A DNA stretch of 64,000 bases, from assembly GCA_040954595.2 (NCBI GenBank), contig CM082591.2:8556001-8620000 (forward strand), in the 5' to 3' direction. The notes beneath the pieces were generated by a model that did no database searches, was not told the DNA's origin, and worked only from the letters and a program-made list of their open reading frames with translations. Shown here piece by piece: positions 13,101-27,100 of this stretch; within the stretch, counting starts at the first letter, position 1; every line of letters starts with the position of its first letter. The translations under genes were made by a program, and so were the position numbers. Source of the stretch: Balanoglossus misakiensis (taxonomy: Eukaryota > Hemichordata).

Positions 13101-16100
13101 CAAAGATCTTGTTCGACTTCTGTTAAAATGGAATGCAAAAATACTAAGCAATACACAGGAGGTAAGTATACAGGAATAGGACAAAAATAGTATTCTTGGT
13201 AATATATCTTACTTGCCATTATTTAATCCGCTTAACATTATTTCGTCTCAAACTTAAAATAAATCCCTATTAAGAGCATCAGCTTGAGTGAATGTGTAAC
13301 TTTTCTGAGATTAAGCCAGAAGGTAACTTGGGCAACCATTTTTTTCGGATCATAATTAAAAGTGTTATTTTGGGATGTTTTACTAAAATGTACTGTTCTC
13401 CCTCTAATAATTCCAAGGAGAAGTATGTATGATTTTTTATTTATTTCACAGGCAACCTCAATGTATTGGGCCATCTCAAATGCATTTAGTGATGTTGCTG
13501 AGACTCTTGCTGCAGCAGATGACAACCTCATAAATGGCAAAATACACATAGATGTAAGTGTTAATGTTTCATATCAACATACTCCTTTGTAAAACCCCAA
13601 AACATGCACATATTGCACAAGCTTGGATATTTCTTTGTTTTTCACAACTCCATGTGAGTGATAGGGTTACGGCGGTGTACTGGTATTTGTTTCATTAAAG
13701 GTAGTATGGGGTTTGCATGGAATCAATAAAAAGTGTTAAGTTAACATAAAGGTATAACACAAGTTTCCTGTCTTTAATTAGTATTTTTACAGTTTGTCAT
13801 TTTGTCATATATTTTTCCGTTATCTAGCTATAAATGTGTGCATCCACTGAATTTTCAGTCAGTTATTCTGAACATAATTAATGCTAAAAATAGTTGGTAG
13901 ATGAAAAGTAGACAAGCTTCAGCCGAATGCAGACACCAATCAGATGCATCTCAGATGTGATGTAGATGAAATTCAGATAAATGTAGATGATGAAAATGTT
14001 ATGCTAGAGGCGATTACAGGAGAGGGCGATGAACAAAGTATGATATGATGCAGCAGTGTTTCTATTTATCGGAGAATATAATTATATGTAGTATGACATT
14101 TACTCAGATTTTTCTGGAAAGGACCAATGTTAGTTGGAAAGTAAAATCATGAAAAAAGTGCAAAAGTGGCAGCTTGTTGGGCTTTAACACATATCCTTCA
14201 TGCTTTTAGCAGGTCTCTACCTGAATACTTCTATCTGGTCATTTATATTGACTGTTCCTATAAATAAATTACTCCCAATAAATGGTGTCTTTATTACACT
14301 GTCTCATAGAACTGTTCAGTGGACATACAAGTCAATTTTCGACCCAGTTTAAAATATAACGAGATTAAATGACTGTGGCTTTAAAGATTCTGAAGAGCAA
14401 AACGTCCTCTATATAAAAGAATATAAGAAAAAAAAATGCAAATCAGATTGTTGATCGGGGGAAATATGACGGTAAACTCTACTTAAAATGCATTTAAATT
14501 TGATATGCAGGTCCCTAGGTTCTTAACATAATCTTCAATATTTAGGATTGTTTTTGGCATTTTTGAAAACAAAACTTAGAAACTTTCAAAGAATGCAATT
14601 GTGTTGTATTGTAATAGGTGTGCTGGTTAATTTTGAGTATGACCTAAGCTTTTTGAATATTGAATGAAATTTTCACCGTGATTTCATGTCTTTCAAAAAT
14701 AGTGATTGAAAGTGCTGCATTTTTCCTGTTGCAATTATCGTGCTTATAATGCCAACAATCACAATAAGGCTGTATCAGCCACTAGGTTGATGTTTTGGGG
14801 AATCCTACAAACCATGGTATCATGCTTTCTTTTTATATTTTTCGTTATGACTATCTGTCATCTGCCCTAGAAATCAAGTGAATGTTACAGTAAATATTTT
14901 CTGCATTTGTTTTAGGAATATCCCAAGGACTCGACAATTTTGCATGTGCTTTCAAGAAAGGAAAACCCAGATGCATTGCGCCTATGTTTGAAACTAAAGG
15001 CTGATGTTCAGCAAACAGATGGAGTGAGTAAATGATTCTGATGTCTTATATTATCTTGATTTTACAAACAGCTAAATATATTCGTTGTTTATCTACTAAA
15101 ATGCTTAATGTGGATGTATCCACCACAAATTATTTCATTGTTAAAAGACAATTTATTTTCTTACATATGTGCACAAAAATGTACACAAAAAAGGCAGGTG
15201 TGAATATGACAATATGAGCCAGGCGTAACTTTCACACAATATTATAAACTGGCCGAACTCGGAATTAGGCTGTGGCAGTGGTAACTTTCTTAAAGTGGCA
15301 TAACTGTTGTGCCCTTTGTAAACATGTTTACGCTTTAAATTGTTGAATAGAATAATTCAACCCAATAATATTGATTTCATATTCGCAGGAGCATCACACA
15401 GCTTTTTATTATGCAGTTCTGAATGGATGCACAAAGAATGCACAACTTCTCCGCAATGCTGGAAGCAGTTTTTTTCAAAGAAAGGTAATTATAACATTCA
15501 TTTTCAATACATACTAAATATTTCTATTTATACAAGAATTATCATATCAATGGCTGTTGCTTATTGTGTAGTTGTGCATGGTGTTTGTGAAATGACAATC
15601 TTTGTTTAAGTAAACGTGTACATACCGGTACACCATATTTATAATTGGTATGAAATAGTATGAAATAGATAGCTTTATGTTTATCATGGTCAATTTACAA
15701 ATCATACGAAAATAAAATGTGTCAGTTAACTAAACGAAGCAAATCAAAAGCTGCACATAAATAAATGCATTTGTGAGCATGTATAAGTCAATGAAAAAGT
15801 ATGATTGAATATATTCTCATAGACCTAAAACATGTTTTGCTGTGATATAGGTTAGTCATTCTGACTACTGATTTTTTTGCTAGAAACTTTAGTGTTGTAG
15901 ATCCTTGGTTTGAGACTTATTAGTTATTGCTATTCTCATTTTCATATATTACATAGTACATGTATTATATTTTCTGGTATATACTTATTCTTCAAAAAAA
16001 AATACGGAAGTATTATAGCTCCACTGTCAAAGGTGAAGAGCTGGTCATGCAAGGACAATGGCATATTATTTTTAATTTATCATCCATTACTGTCTTTTGA

Positions 16101-19100
16101 CTAGTGCATAGTTTGCTAAGTGAAGTATAATGTCTTAACTGTAAAACATTACCGTTTTATTGTTCCTTCAAAAGACGCCCTCCATTAAACCAGATGGAAC
16201 AATCGAACCTGCAACTTCATACACTCTATTTTGTGAAGCTGCGTTGAAGCTTAGAAGCAGAGAAGCAGTTAGTTGTCTGATGAAGCATGGTATTGACACA
16301 GAAATCAACAAGCCTGGGGAGGTAATGTAAAATAGCATTTGTATCCTGACAGGAGCTTAGAGTCGAAAGTCAACAGATAGATAACTCCTCTTTCCATACG
16401 CAGTTACTTAGTATATTTTACCAATTTTATCTGACTGGATGACTAATTGTTGAGGCATTGTGGCATATTGTGGAGGGTACCAGACTCACAATCAAGGGTT
16501 TGGGGCTTGAGACCCATGCACACCCCAGACTTTGAATTGGCCATCTATATCTCAAGATAGTGATTTCTTGACTGCGATGTTGTGTCCTTGAGAAAGGCAC
16601 TTTACTTCTCATTGCCTCTCCCTGATCAAAGAGAAGTGGGTGTCTCATCCTGTTATTGGGCAAATACCTAAATAATGCTAACAGGCTATACACGTATGGT
16701 AGTATGATAATGTCATCGGTATTTTATGAAAAGGCGATAAGATAAAAAATTATTAGAAAAGGTGTTGTATTTAGATGGCCAAACCTGATTATAATGTAAT
16801 GGACCTGACTTGTAAATTAGTTAAATTTCCATACATCAGTATGAAATGTGTTACAGATTGCCATAGGTCTGACTTTATAGGATAAGCTCAACAGCTTCCA
16901 ATAAATAATTGTTATTATCAGTCCATTGCACTTCCAGACAAAGTACAGAATTAACTAACAGAATTGGCTCTATCTACAGGTGTGTGCATCCATCTGTTGG
17001 CAGCTGATACTCGGAAATGTTTGACACATTTCATTCAAACTTGGTATATGGACAATACAATAGAACATTAACCAGTATCATTATTTCCTAATTTACATAC
17101 TGAAACAAATTTTGTCCAGACCATGAAACTTGCTTGAAGTGTATGTTATTTGCATATTTAACAATAAACTTTAAAATTTCATATTTTATGAAATTTGTTA
17201 GTAATAATTCTGAAGTTACCACATCTGACTGAAAAAAACAATGTTTGTGTATTTGACAAATATAAGACATGTAACAAAATAATGTCTTGTATACCTTAAT
17301 TTGGTGGCGAGTACAAAAGGTTATTAAAAGAAATCCAAAGGGTAAACATGCTTGTACCTTTAAAAGCCACTGGTCCTAGATAAGTAATAATTAAATAATT
17401 AAATAAAGAATTATATAAAAATAATAATTTTAATAATAATAGGTCCGATATCCACAAAAATTTCACCATAGGGGTATTTTGGCTCAAAAAGAACAAAAAT
17501 GATATCCATTTAGTGATCACATGTTTCTATGGCAACCATTTTGGGGCTGTAGTGCTAAGGGACCGTTCAGTTTTTATGGCCGGGGGGGGGTCGGCAAAAT
17601 CCAGGGGGGGGGGGGGTCACTTAAATTTTGAAGTCCAAAAGGGGGGGGGGGGTCATCTGTTTTTTTTAAACGTTTAGGGGGGGGGGGTCACATACTTTTG
17701 GCACCACCGAACTTTGGTTTTGAGTCCACAAAATTGCAGTTTCGCGCCCTTTATTTTACAAAATTTTCTCATGTGCGAGGGGGACACCCCCTCCCACACC
17801 CACCCCCTCCATTCTTCGCCACATTTCATTTATTGGCTGGTTTGTCTAGTGTACGAGGGCCGACTACTTGCCACCCAATGCGTACTTTGAGTGGAGTTGC
17901 AAAAGTAAAATTGGTCCTCCCCAATATTTAGTTAATTTGCTTTTGAGTTCATTAAAATGCAACTTTCAGCCCAATATTTTTCAGAATTTTCTTATGTGGG
18001 AGGGAGACACCCCCTCCCACACCTACCCCCTTCATTCTTCACCACATCTAGTGTACCAAGTCGTAGCACTTTCCCACCCCCCACCCCCACCGATACTAAC
18101 ATTGACTGGCAAAAGTAAAATTTGTCCTCCCTAACATTTAGTTAATTTGCTTTTGAGTTCATTAAAATGCAACTTTGAGCACCGTATTTTACAAAATTTT
18201 CTTAGGTGGGAGGGGGACACCCCCTCCCACACCAACCCCTGCCACTTTTCTTGTTATACCAATCCTACCAGCCTAGTCCTAGCCGTATTTTGTCCGCTTT
18301 GCTTCAAAAACTACCGCCTGCCAACTATTGTATTGACTTGTCATTCTAATTTATTCATAATTCATTCTTATTGCAACGATATACTATTAGGGCGACGTTT
18401 TTATTTTCTGTGTTTCTCATCTCCCGACCGACCGTAAATTTCAGCTCCGACATGAAAATAAAAAAAACTGTTTTATTTGCGCCGACTCTGAGCCTGAGGC
18501 GATCATCCTAGCAACAGCGCCCCCAACGGCTAATTGTGAGATTTTGCAAATATGACGTCATATTCATCATGGCGGTCGTGTCGGACCATGGCTGAAGCCA
18601 TCGAGGCCGGAGGAAAGGGAAGAAATAGTAGAGAATGAAAGGACAGAGCATTAAAGAGAAAGACAAGAAATTATAGTGAATAAAGGACAGAGAGCACAAT
18701 ACACTGGACTGAAAGATAAGAAATTGCAATGACTGAACAGCCAGAACATTGAACAGAAACAAATAGGCCTGACGTCAGAGAAGTCAATCACTTACATTGA
18801 CCGACTACTGATTGGCCGTTGATGTTCATGAGGTGATGACGTTGAATGTTAATTATGTTTACAATGTAGCTCCGCCCCGAATGCTACATAATCATGATCA
18901 CGTGGTGACGCTTGATGTCAGATTGCTCAGTTGGAGACTATTCACATTCAAATTACCATTTTTATGGCCTTACTAGATTTTGGTTAGGCGTTCCTAGACG
19001 GTAGTAGGGTGAATGCGACTACGAACGGATAGATTCTAGACTAGATAGCTTCTGATGAATGCGAAGACCTGTCAGCTGACACGCAAATGCAGTCAAAACA

Positions 19101-19566
19101 TAAAATTCAACATTGAAAACGGAACCGCGAGATGCCTCGTGTGTCTTTCCTGTAACCTCGTCTGAGAAAACAATAAAATTCCCAAGAAATAATAACACGA
19201 AATCCAAAGTATCGTGCTAACATGTCTTCATTTCCCCGATTCTATTTGGCTGCCGTGTAAACATTGCGTCTGTTTGACACTGACACAAATGCAGCATAAC
19301 TCAGAGGTCAATACTTTGATTAAAAACAATGATTTTAACACTAACCTTCCTGTTCCACGAAATCTGCGGTTTCTATGGCGCTCAAATCTCATGATATGTG
19401 CAATTCTAAAGCCAACTTGGGTATTATTCCTGTCGTTTTAGCCACGAAAACTGGGCTGACGACACGACGCAAAACAGCTCGTTCACACTCAGTTGACATC
19501 GCGTGATTCCAGAGCGCGCGCAAACATACGAAAAATCACAGGGAACTTAGTAATCTTGTTATTGTT

Positions 19567-19605
<39 letters not shown>

Positions 19606-20679
19606 AAGATTGGTAATAAAATTTAAAAAAAAATCAATGTGTCATTTCTTGCTATGTTTGTCGATGTTGTAGATAACTGTAAAAAAACCCAACCATAATC
19701 GTGGAAAACACGACCTAGGTCGCCGAATGTCACTACCGTCTTACATACAGGCAAGGGTGGAATCGACATGCCCTGGATCTAGGCTCATGGGCCACCTTCA
19801 AGGCCCTGAAAAATCACCCCATTCACCAGCGAGCGATTAAATTATGCCACCATAGGCATTGAAATTTATCTCACTGACCTAATTTGGGCTTCACTTCATC
19901 TATCGACCTGCAAACGAGTGGAAAAACGGCGATTTCCAAGTCGTACCCAGTCAAATTCAATCACATTTGAATCACGCGCCCGATGGTGATGGCTCCATTT
20001 TCTCTGCCTATTTAAATTGACCAATCAGGCGCCCTGTAAAGGCTGCCTCGGCCACCCGATTGTTTATTGCTCAACTCGTACGAGTACGTGTAACTGCGTT
20101 CAAAATAACGCGAAAAAAAGGAGGCGAAACCTTAAGAGTCATACAGATAAATGGATACTTTCCAACTCTTTGTCATAAAATCTACCATTTTACGTCTTGA
20201 ATACAGTGCAGTCGATAGTCAGAACGTACACTTCCGGGTGTTGCTTTACAGGGCGCCCGATTGGTCAATTTAAATAGGCAGAGAAAATGGAGCCATCATC
20301 ATCGGGCGCGTGATTCAAATGTGATTGAATTTGACTGGGTACGACTTGGAAATCGCCGTTTTTCCACTCGTTTGCAGGTCGATAGATGAAGTGAAGCCCA
20401 AATTAGGTCAGTGAGATAAATTTCAATGCCTATGGTGGCATAATTTAATCGCTCGCTGGTGAATGGGGTGATTTTTCAGGGCCTTGAAGGTGGCCCATGA
20501 GCCTAGATCCAGGGCATGTCGATTCCACCCTTGCCTGTATGTAAGACGGTAGTGACATTCGGCGACCCAGGTCGTGTTTTCCACGATTATGGTTGGTTTT
20601 TTTTACAGTTATCTACAACATCGACAAACATAGCAAGAAATGACACATTGATTTTTTTTTTAATTTTATTACCAATCTT

Positions 20680-20739
<60 letters not shown>

Positions 20740-21131
20740 AACAACAACAACAACAATAACAATAACAAGATTACTAAGTTCCCTGTGGAAAAATTGCTAC
20801 AATGTTGTACATAAATAAACTCGGTCTCCAACTCCCGTTGGCTTTCGAGCGAAGTTTTTTAACCTCAGATCTGTCGTACACACGCCACCAGACTCACTGG
20901 GTAACAAGGTTTTAAATAGTGTTAACAATACGCATGATCTTTTTGTGAATATGTAGAAAATCTCCAACCGAAAGCGTTGAAACGTCTGCAATTTTAGATA
21001 TAGGCCACTTTGAAAAATGATGTCTTTAGCGCTAAATAATGAATCTGAAGAATCAGGAATGATTGTACAGAAAATCAGCCCGCGCTTATTAAATTGATAA
21101 ATTGTTTATATAATTCTTTAAACCCTTTAAC

Positions 21132-21181
<50 letters not shown>

Positions 21182-24100
21182 TTTCTTTATTTCAGGATAT
21201 AAAAAATCCCATAGACTTAACAGATATATAAAAAAGATAGGTGTAGGTTACAGTTAAGATTCTGGTAAAACTACAGCCAACCAGCATCATAATTGATATA
21301 CCCAGTAAGTCAATGTGTGTGGTTAAAGCAAATTGATGACATTATCTGACAAAATCTAATTTATATTTTAGCAATATCTCAATAAGGCACTGCTGTTGTT
21401 TTATCATAATGATCCAAACGGCTAGTGTTAGCCAATTAGTAAATGCCTAGAGGAGATATGTTTGTTAAATAATTATGGACGTATGACAGCCTTATAATAA
21501 GGCCATTAAGATTATTTTACAATTTGTTGTAGAATCAATTGTCATCGGTAAAGGAATGCACACTTGATAGTTTGTTTGCGGTATTATATACCAGTAGCTC
21601 AAATTCTGGGGCTCAAAGTCCGGCTCAGAATAGCTTAGTTCAGCAATAAAAAAACTTCATTAATATAGACCCAAATATGCATCTGCTAATTTATCTTCAT
21701 TCTGATCATCATGTGTATATGCACCAGTCAGATAATGTTATCAGTAAATATGCAAGTTATGCATAGGACCTGTCAAAAAGACTGATGTATTAAATTACAA
21801 CCTGTAGTAAGCTCTACCAGCCTAAGCTGAAATAATCACTTGTCCATATGTGTTGAAATTAATTAATCTTTCTTCATATATCCAGAATGGGATGGGTGTA
21901 CTCCACAAAGCTGCAGCTAATGGATTTTTGGAATCAGTATGTCTTGTGATAGAAGCTGGTGCGGATAAAAACAAAAAGGATAGGGTAATTTCTCATCTTT
22001 CCTCTGTACCTATTTGCATTAGACAAGATTAAAAGTGTTGGACGTTTTTTTAAATCTTCTGTCATTTCTCACATTTACAACATTCTGTGGGTAGTTTTCA
22101 GTTTTGGTGTCTGCATGCTTATTCTGAGTATTTACTCTCCTTTGAAACTGTAGATGATCATATTAAAGCTAAATTAAAGGTTGCATTTTGACCCATGCAA
22201 TATATCAAAATTTGCGATAAAAGTACATTTTTGCCTAATTATTATTAGGCTGGTGATACTGCTCTCCATCATGCTGTGAAGAAAAAACACCATGGTGTTG
22301 TAAAAGTGTTATTGGACAAAGGTGTTGACTCCAATTTACGCAATAAGGTAAGTAGTTCTTTATATTCATCAGTGTACTGCATTACTTTTCGGTTGGATTC
22401 TCTTAATTTAAACTAATATCAGTGATTATTTGCAAAAATGATATTAGTTTTATTACAAAAGATTATTACCAATCAGCATGTCATTGTAACATTCTATTTT
22501 ACCTATCAAGGATGATCAGACGCCACTATTTTGTGCTCTTAAAATGCGGGACATCGAGTCTGTCAAGCAAATGCTAAGTGCAAGTGCCCGTCTGCACAAA
22601 GATGTGGTAAGATGAATTTAAATTATACTTTAATACACCACACAAGACGAATTTGGATGTGGCTAATTATGCAATGGATTTTTAAATAAATTATGTAGCA
22701 CGAACAATTTATGATTAAACCTATTATGTTGTAGCCCTGGTCATCTAATATTGGACAACTGTTCTGGGCTACCAAACTATACGAGGAGGAAATGGTAGAA
22801 GACCTTTTGAAAGCTGGTCTGAAAATAGACGATTGTTTGCAGGTAAAGATATAAATTAAGTGTCAATCTCTAGGTTGTCAAACCCATGGAGTTGCAACAA
22901 TCAGACTACTTCAGTGTTAAGATTCACTTGAAAATATTATTTGCTATACATTGATCAGCTGTCATACATGACAACAGTCATGTCATTTTCAAAACTACTT
23001 ACCAGTACATACCGGTAGAATGTATCATGTACTCTCCCATTGTTGATGCCAAACAAATAAATACATATCATGTTATTGTATTTAGGACGGTCTTCCAGTA
23101 CTTCATCACTATGCAAGCAAAGGTGACGTGAAGGCTGTAAAGTTACTGTTGAGGAAACGTGCAAATGTCAATATGCATTCACAGGTAAAATTACTTGTAT
23201 TACAGACATAACTCTCTAATATAACCCAATCAGATGAGTCAAATTGACTAGTGTTTCAATTCAAATTCTCACCTATCAAACAAGATCATGTAGCAAGCAA
23301 ATTTGTATAATTAAAGAACTCAAACCTAAAAACTAAAGGTATAATTCAGTAGATGATATACCGGCATACCATTTAAATTTAACTTTCATTTATGATGATT
23401 TTCTGTCCTTAGTTGGTGAAATGCACCATTCCGAATTAAGGCTTATCTTTTTTTCAGGATATATATATACAAGTATTTTACCAATACCAATAGCATTCCA
23501 TAAAAAACCCAGACAAACAGACAAAAATCTTAAAAAACGGGCTGACATAAAATATTAAAAGTCTAAAAATACATCATTAGTCTATATGTGGCTTGGCAGC
23601 CAGAGTAAACAAATGCTCAGTTGAGCAATACAAACAATGTAATTAACATATTTACGCATGTGTTTGCCTTTGTATGATTATTGAATGTACTCAGATCATA
23701 TGAATAGGAATGCACTCATGCTCATCTTAGCTATCCTTTTTTGGTGATTTGGTTTTTGCGTAAAGGTTTTGTGCATGGACTTGCTTGCTTTTCGTTTTGA
23801 TGCAGTCTAGGTTTCGGTACAAAAAACTGTTAAAAAAACAAGTAAATTTCTGTAAGATATACATTTAAACTTGTGTATGACAATGTTTCTACACGAGGAC
23901 TTTCCCCATTAGTGGTAACCATGTACCGGTATATATTATTAGGTCCCATTGGTATGTACTATGGGACCTTATGGGATCGGTTTCGTCTGTATGTATGTAT
24001 GTATGGATGGATGTTTGCCGTCCACATCAAAAACTTGAAAACCCCTACGCGTATAACCTCGATGTTTGGTGTGTAGATGAAGGCAGGCTGTAGATGGGAG

Positions 24101-27100
24101 TTTGTTCAAATGAAGTTGTCATTACCAAAAATATGCAAATTAGCTGAGAAAATGTGAAATTGGTCAAAACTCAAAAACTCAACAACCACTGGTCATATTG
24201 ATTTGAAAATTGGTATGCATGTACCTAATGTCAACTGCATACCGTCCTGTATGTTTTGAGATAATATTATTGATTTCCTTCTTTTTATGCATTTTTTTGT
24301 ATTTTTCCATGTTATTGGTAAAAAGTCTTCATTTCTGAAAGTGATAGGCTTACTGCTTTGAAATTTAGTATGAAGCTTCCTAATGGTTGTCTGAGTAACC
24401 ATAGTTCTGTCAAATTGTTGCAAAATTTGCATATTTATATTTTTGGTCAAATTTTTTTTTCTTTAAGACCGCATGCCAGATTGCTTTGCAATTTGGTAGG
24501 CATGTTCGTAGGAGTAACCTAAGTAATATGTTGTAAAAAATGTGAAATTTGCATAAATGTGTTATCGGGGAAACTTTTGCAATTTTTTGTCAAAATTGTT
24601 TTCTCTGAAATCGCTTGCCATATTGCATTGACTTTGGCAGCATGTTCATTGTAGTGATTGAAGTAAGATATTGTACAATTTTGGTGATATTTGCATATTT
24701 GTGTTTTTGCCACTTTTGAACAAATATTTTCTGTAAAACTGCTTGTTGGATTGCTTTGAAACTTGTTTTTTCTCTGATTGCTTTAAAATTTAGGATATAA
24801 TTTTATACCACATACATATATATGTGCAACTTTTATTCAATTCTGATATTGAGCTCGAGTGTTCTTTGTTTTTGGTTAGCAAATCCTCTCCTAAACCAAT
24901 TGTCTGGTTGTTTTTAAAGTTACTATTTACAAGGAGTTGTTATCCCGAACTAAGACATGTTTACATAACTTAAATTGGCCATCTGTTACAGAGACCACCG
25001 GCTATTAAATTTTTAATTACCAGTGGCAGGTCAGTGAGCGTCTTTGTCTGTGTGTCTGTTCCAGGGCTGACTGAAAGAAGTTGCTTCTTATATGTGTTGG
25101 TACAGACAATTTTTGGTCAATTTTTTTTCTAGCAATACTTGTAAGAATGCCATGACACGTGACAGTTTATTGGGCATGTTCCTTGTTAATTTTTTTACAT
25201 TCCATATTTCTATATGGTAAGATCAAATCTGCTTGCAATGTCACCTGTAATTTTATTCTGGTGTGTCACTGTTTCCGCATAATCCTCAAATGGGACCATA
25301 GTGTCCTTGACGCTTTTTTTTAGTTGGGCTATCCTCAGTAACAGTGTTTCAGTTGCTGTGAGTACACTATGGGATTCCATACACAGAATCCGAATGTTTG
25401 CAGTAGGTTATAATAGACTAGTCTATAGTAAACCTGTATATTTGCAACTGCTTGATAAAGATGAAAAGCTTGAGATGTTCATGTACATAAAGTCTTGTTC
25501 ACCTAATTATTTGTTATTAACAGACATGATTTGGTCTTTTTGAGCTCGGTTTTACTAACAATTTTGTCTGAAAGTAGTTAACACTTGCATATTATAAGGG
25601 AGTTCATCTAAAAACAGTAATGTTTTGCGGATGAACCTTGTGAAGAAAATAAGTCTACTCTAAACATGCATTTCCTTCTTGACACTGTTGAGGTCACTGT
25701 TGCAGGGGAGATGCATGATGTGTTATTTGCTCATATGTCTCTCTCTCGCTGCACCTTTTCCATTAATTATGTTTGATAAAAGACACCGTTTATGATATTC
25801 TACATGTGGATATATAGTGAATCAACATTCAACCACACACACCTTCCAATCCCACTTGTAGACACGAGATAGACTTGCTCCAAGTCTATGGGCTGTGTAG
25901 GGAACGCGTCGGCTTGGTCGACGCTACTCGAAACCACAAGCTCAGTCCCAAACTCGAAACTCACCTCACTACAAAAAACACGCTCAAGGCAAGCAAGCAC
26001 GCAAAAAGTATTGCAATTATTTATTGAGACAAAAAACCAACGAAAACACAAAAAGTATTGAGATTTAAAAATCACCAAGCGACTAGTGGGCTAGTCTAGA
26101 CACGAGAGTGAAAAACTTGCCAAAATGAATAATCGGTCGTTACCATTTATTCATTTTGGTGAGTTTTTTACTCTCATGTCCTACAAACAGGATGGAAGTT
26201 GTGTGTGGTCGAACGTTGATTCACTATATATACACATGTACATAAACATAAACAGTGTCTTTTATCAACCATAATTAATGGAAAAAGATCAGCGGGAGAG
26301 ATTTTGTCCTTTTAAATTTTCCTCAAAGCTGTTTGCTTTGGTAATTATGCCTTTTGATTGATTGTGAAAGTGGTTGCAACATCATGTCCAGTTTCCCATC
26401 AGTGATATTTGGATGCAGACTAGGGAACCAATGTACAATTACACACAGAAAGCCAAAATACAAACCAGCATATATATACAGCCCGACTCGTACTGCAGAC
26501 TCATTGGTTGATCATCACTCCCTTATTACCATACTTGCCCGCACTCTAAACACACATCAAATCCTTAAGCAGAAGCCATTGTGATATTCAGTTTGTAAAT
26601 AAGCATTCTTAATATCAATAATTATTCTTTCAGAAAGGATATACTGCTTTACATTATGCGGCAGCAGGGAGCCATGTTGACGTAGCCAAGATCTTACTTG
26701 ACAAAAACACAAAACATCTACATCGTAAAAACATGGTAAAAATTTGTTGTGATCTTCCCATTCGCATTTATTATTTATTACCAGTGGTTTTCCATGGTCA
26801 TGGTATGGTTTAAATAATGTGATCTGAATAAACATGGGGCGTGTGTTTGAAATGTATATTTTCAACCAACAGACAACCATGTTACACTGGGCCATTGAAA
26901 ACTCTGAAGATACTGTGGCAAAAACTCTTGTCAAGGCTGGACAGGATATTAATGGAGTTGTCCCGGGTTTGGATAAGGTATGTGTATTGTTGAGGATAAT
27001 AATTACCCAAAAGGATGTGATTAATATTATGTATTGTGTTATCTTGGTTGCTTGTAGGTTTACTTATGTATTTCATGGAATGTGTCTAATTATTTTCAAA

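Larger units (their letters stand above)
13060..23184 (+). repeat. Super-repeat U2, exons A-J (about 352 aa)
   Basis: Complete ten-exon series. Its E exon has 49 codons, the longest of the class, with extra N-terminal residues before the repeat. The E-F intron is 5.6 kb and holds a poly-G element and a large foldback. Exons F-J (21886-23184) are compact and much closer to the U3-U7 sequence than exons A-E are, which suggests different histories for the two halves. Confidence 0.83.

Noticed and set aside
16435-16690. A functional tRNA gene
   Set aside because: A B-box-like word is present but no cloverleaf or acceptor stem could be drawn; SINE origin fits better.
20516-20831. Poly-Thr and poly-Leu frames
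   Set aside because: They are translations of the (AAC)n microsatellite in the foldback arm on the two strands.
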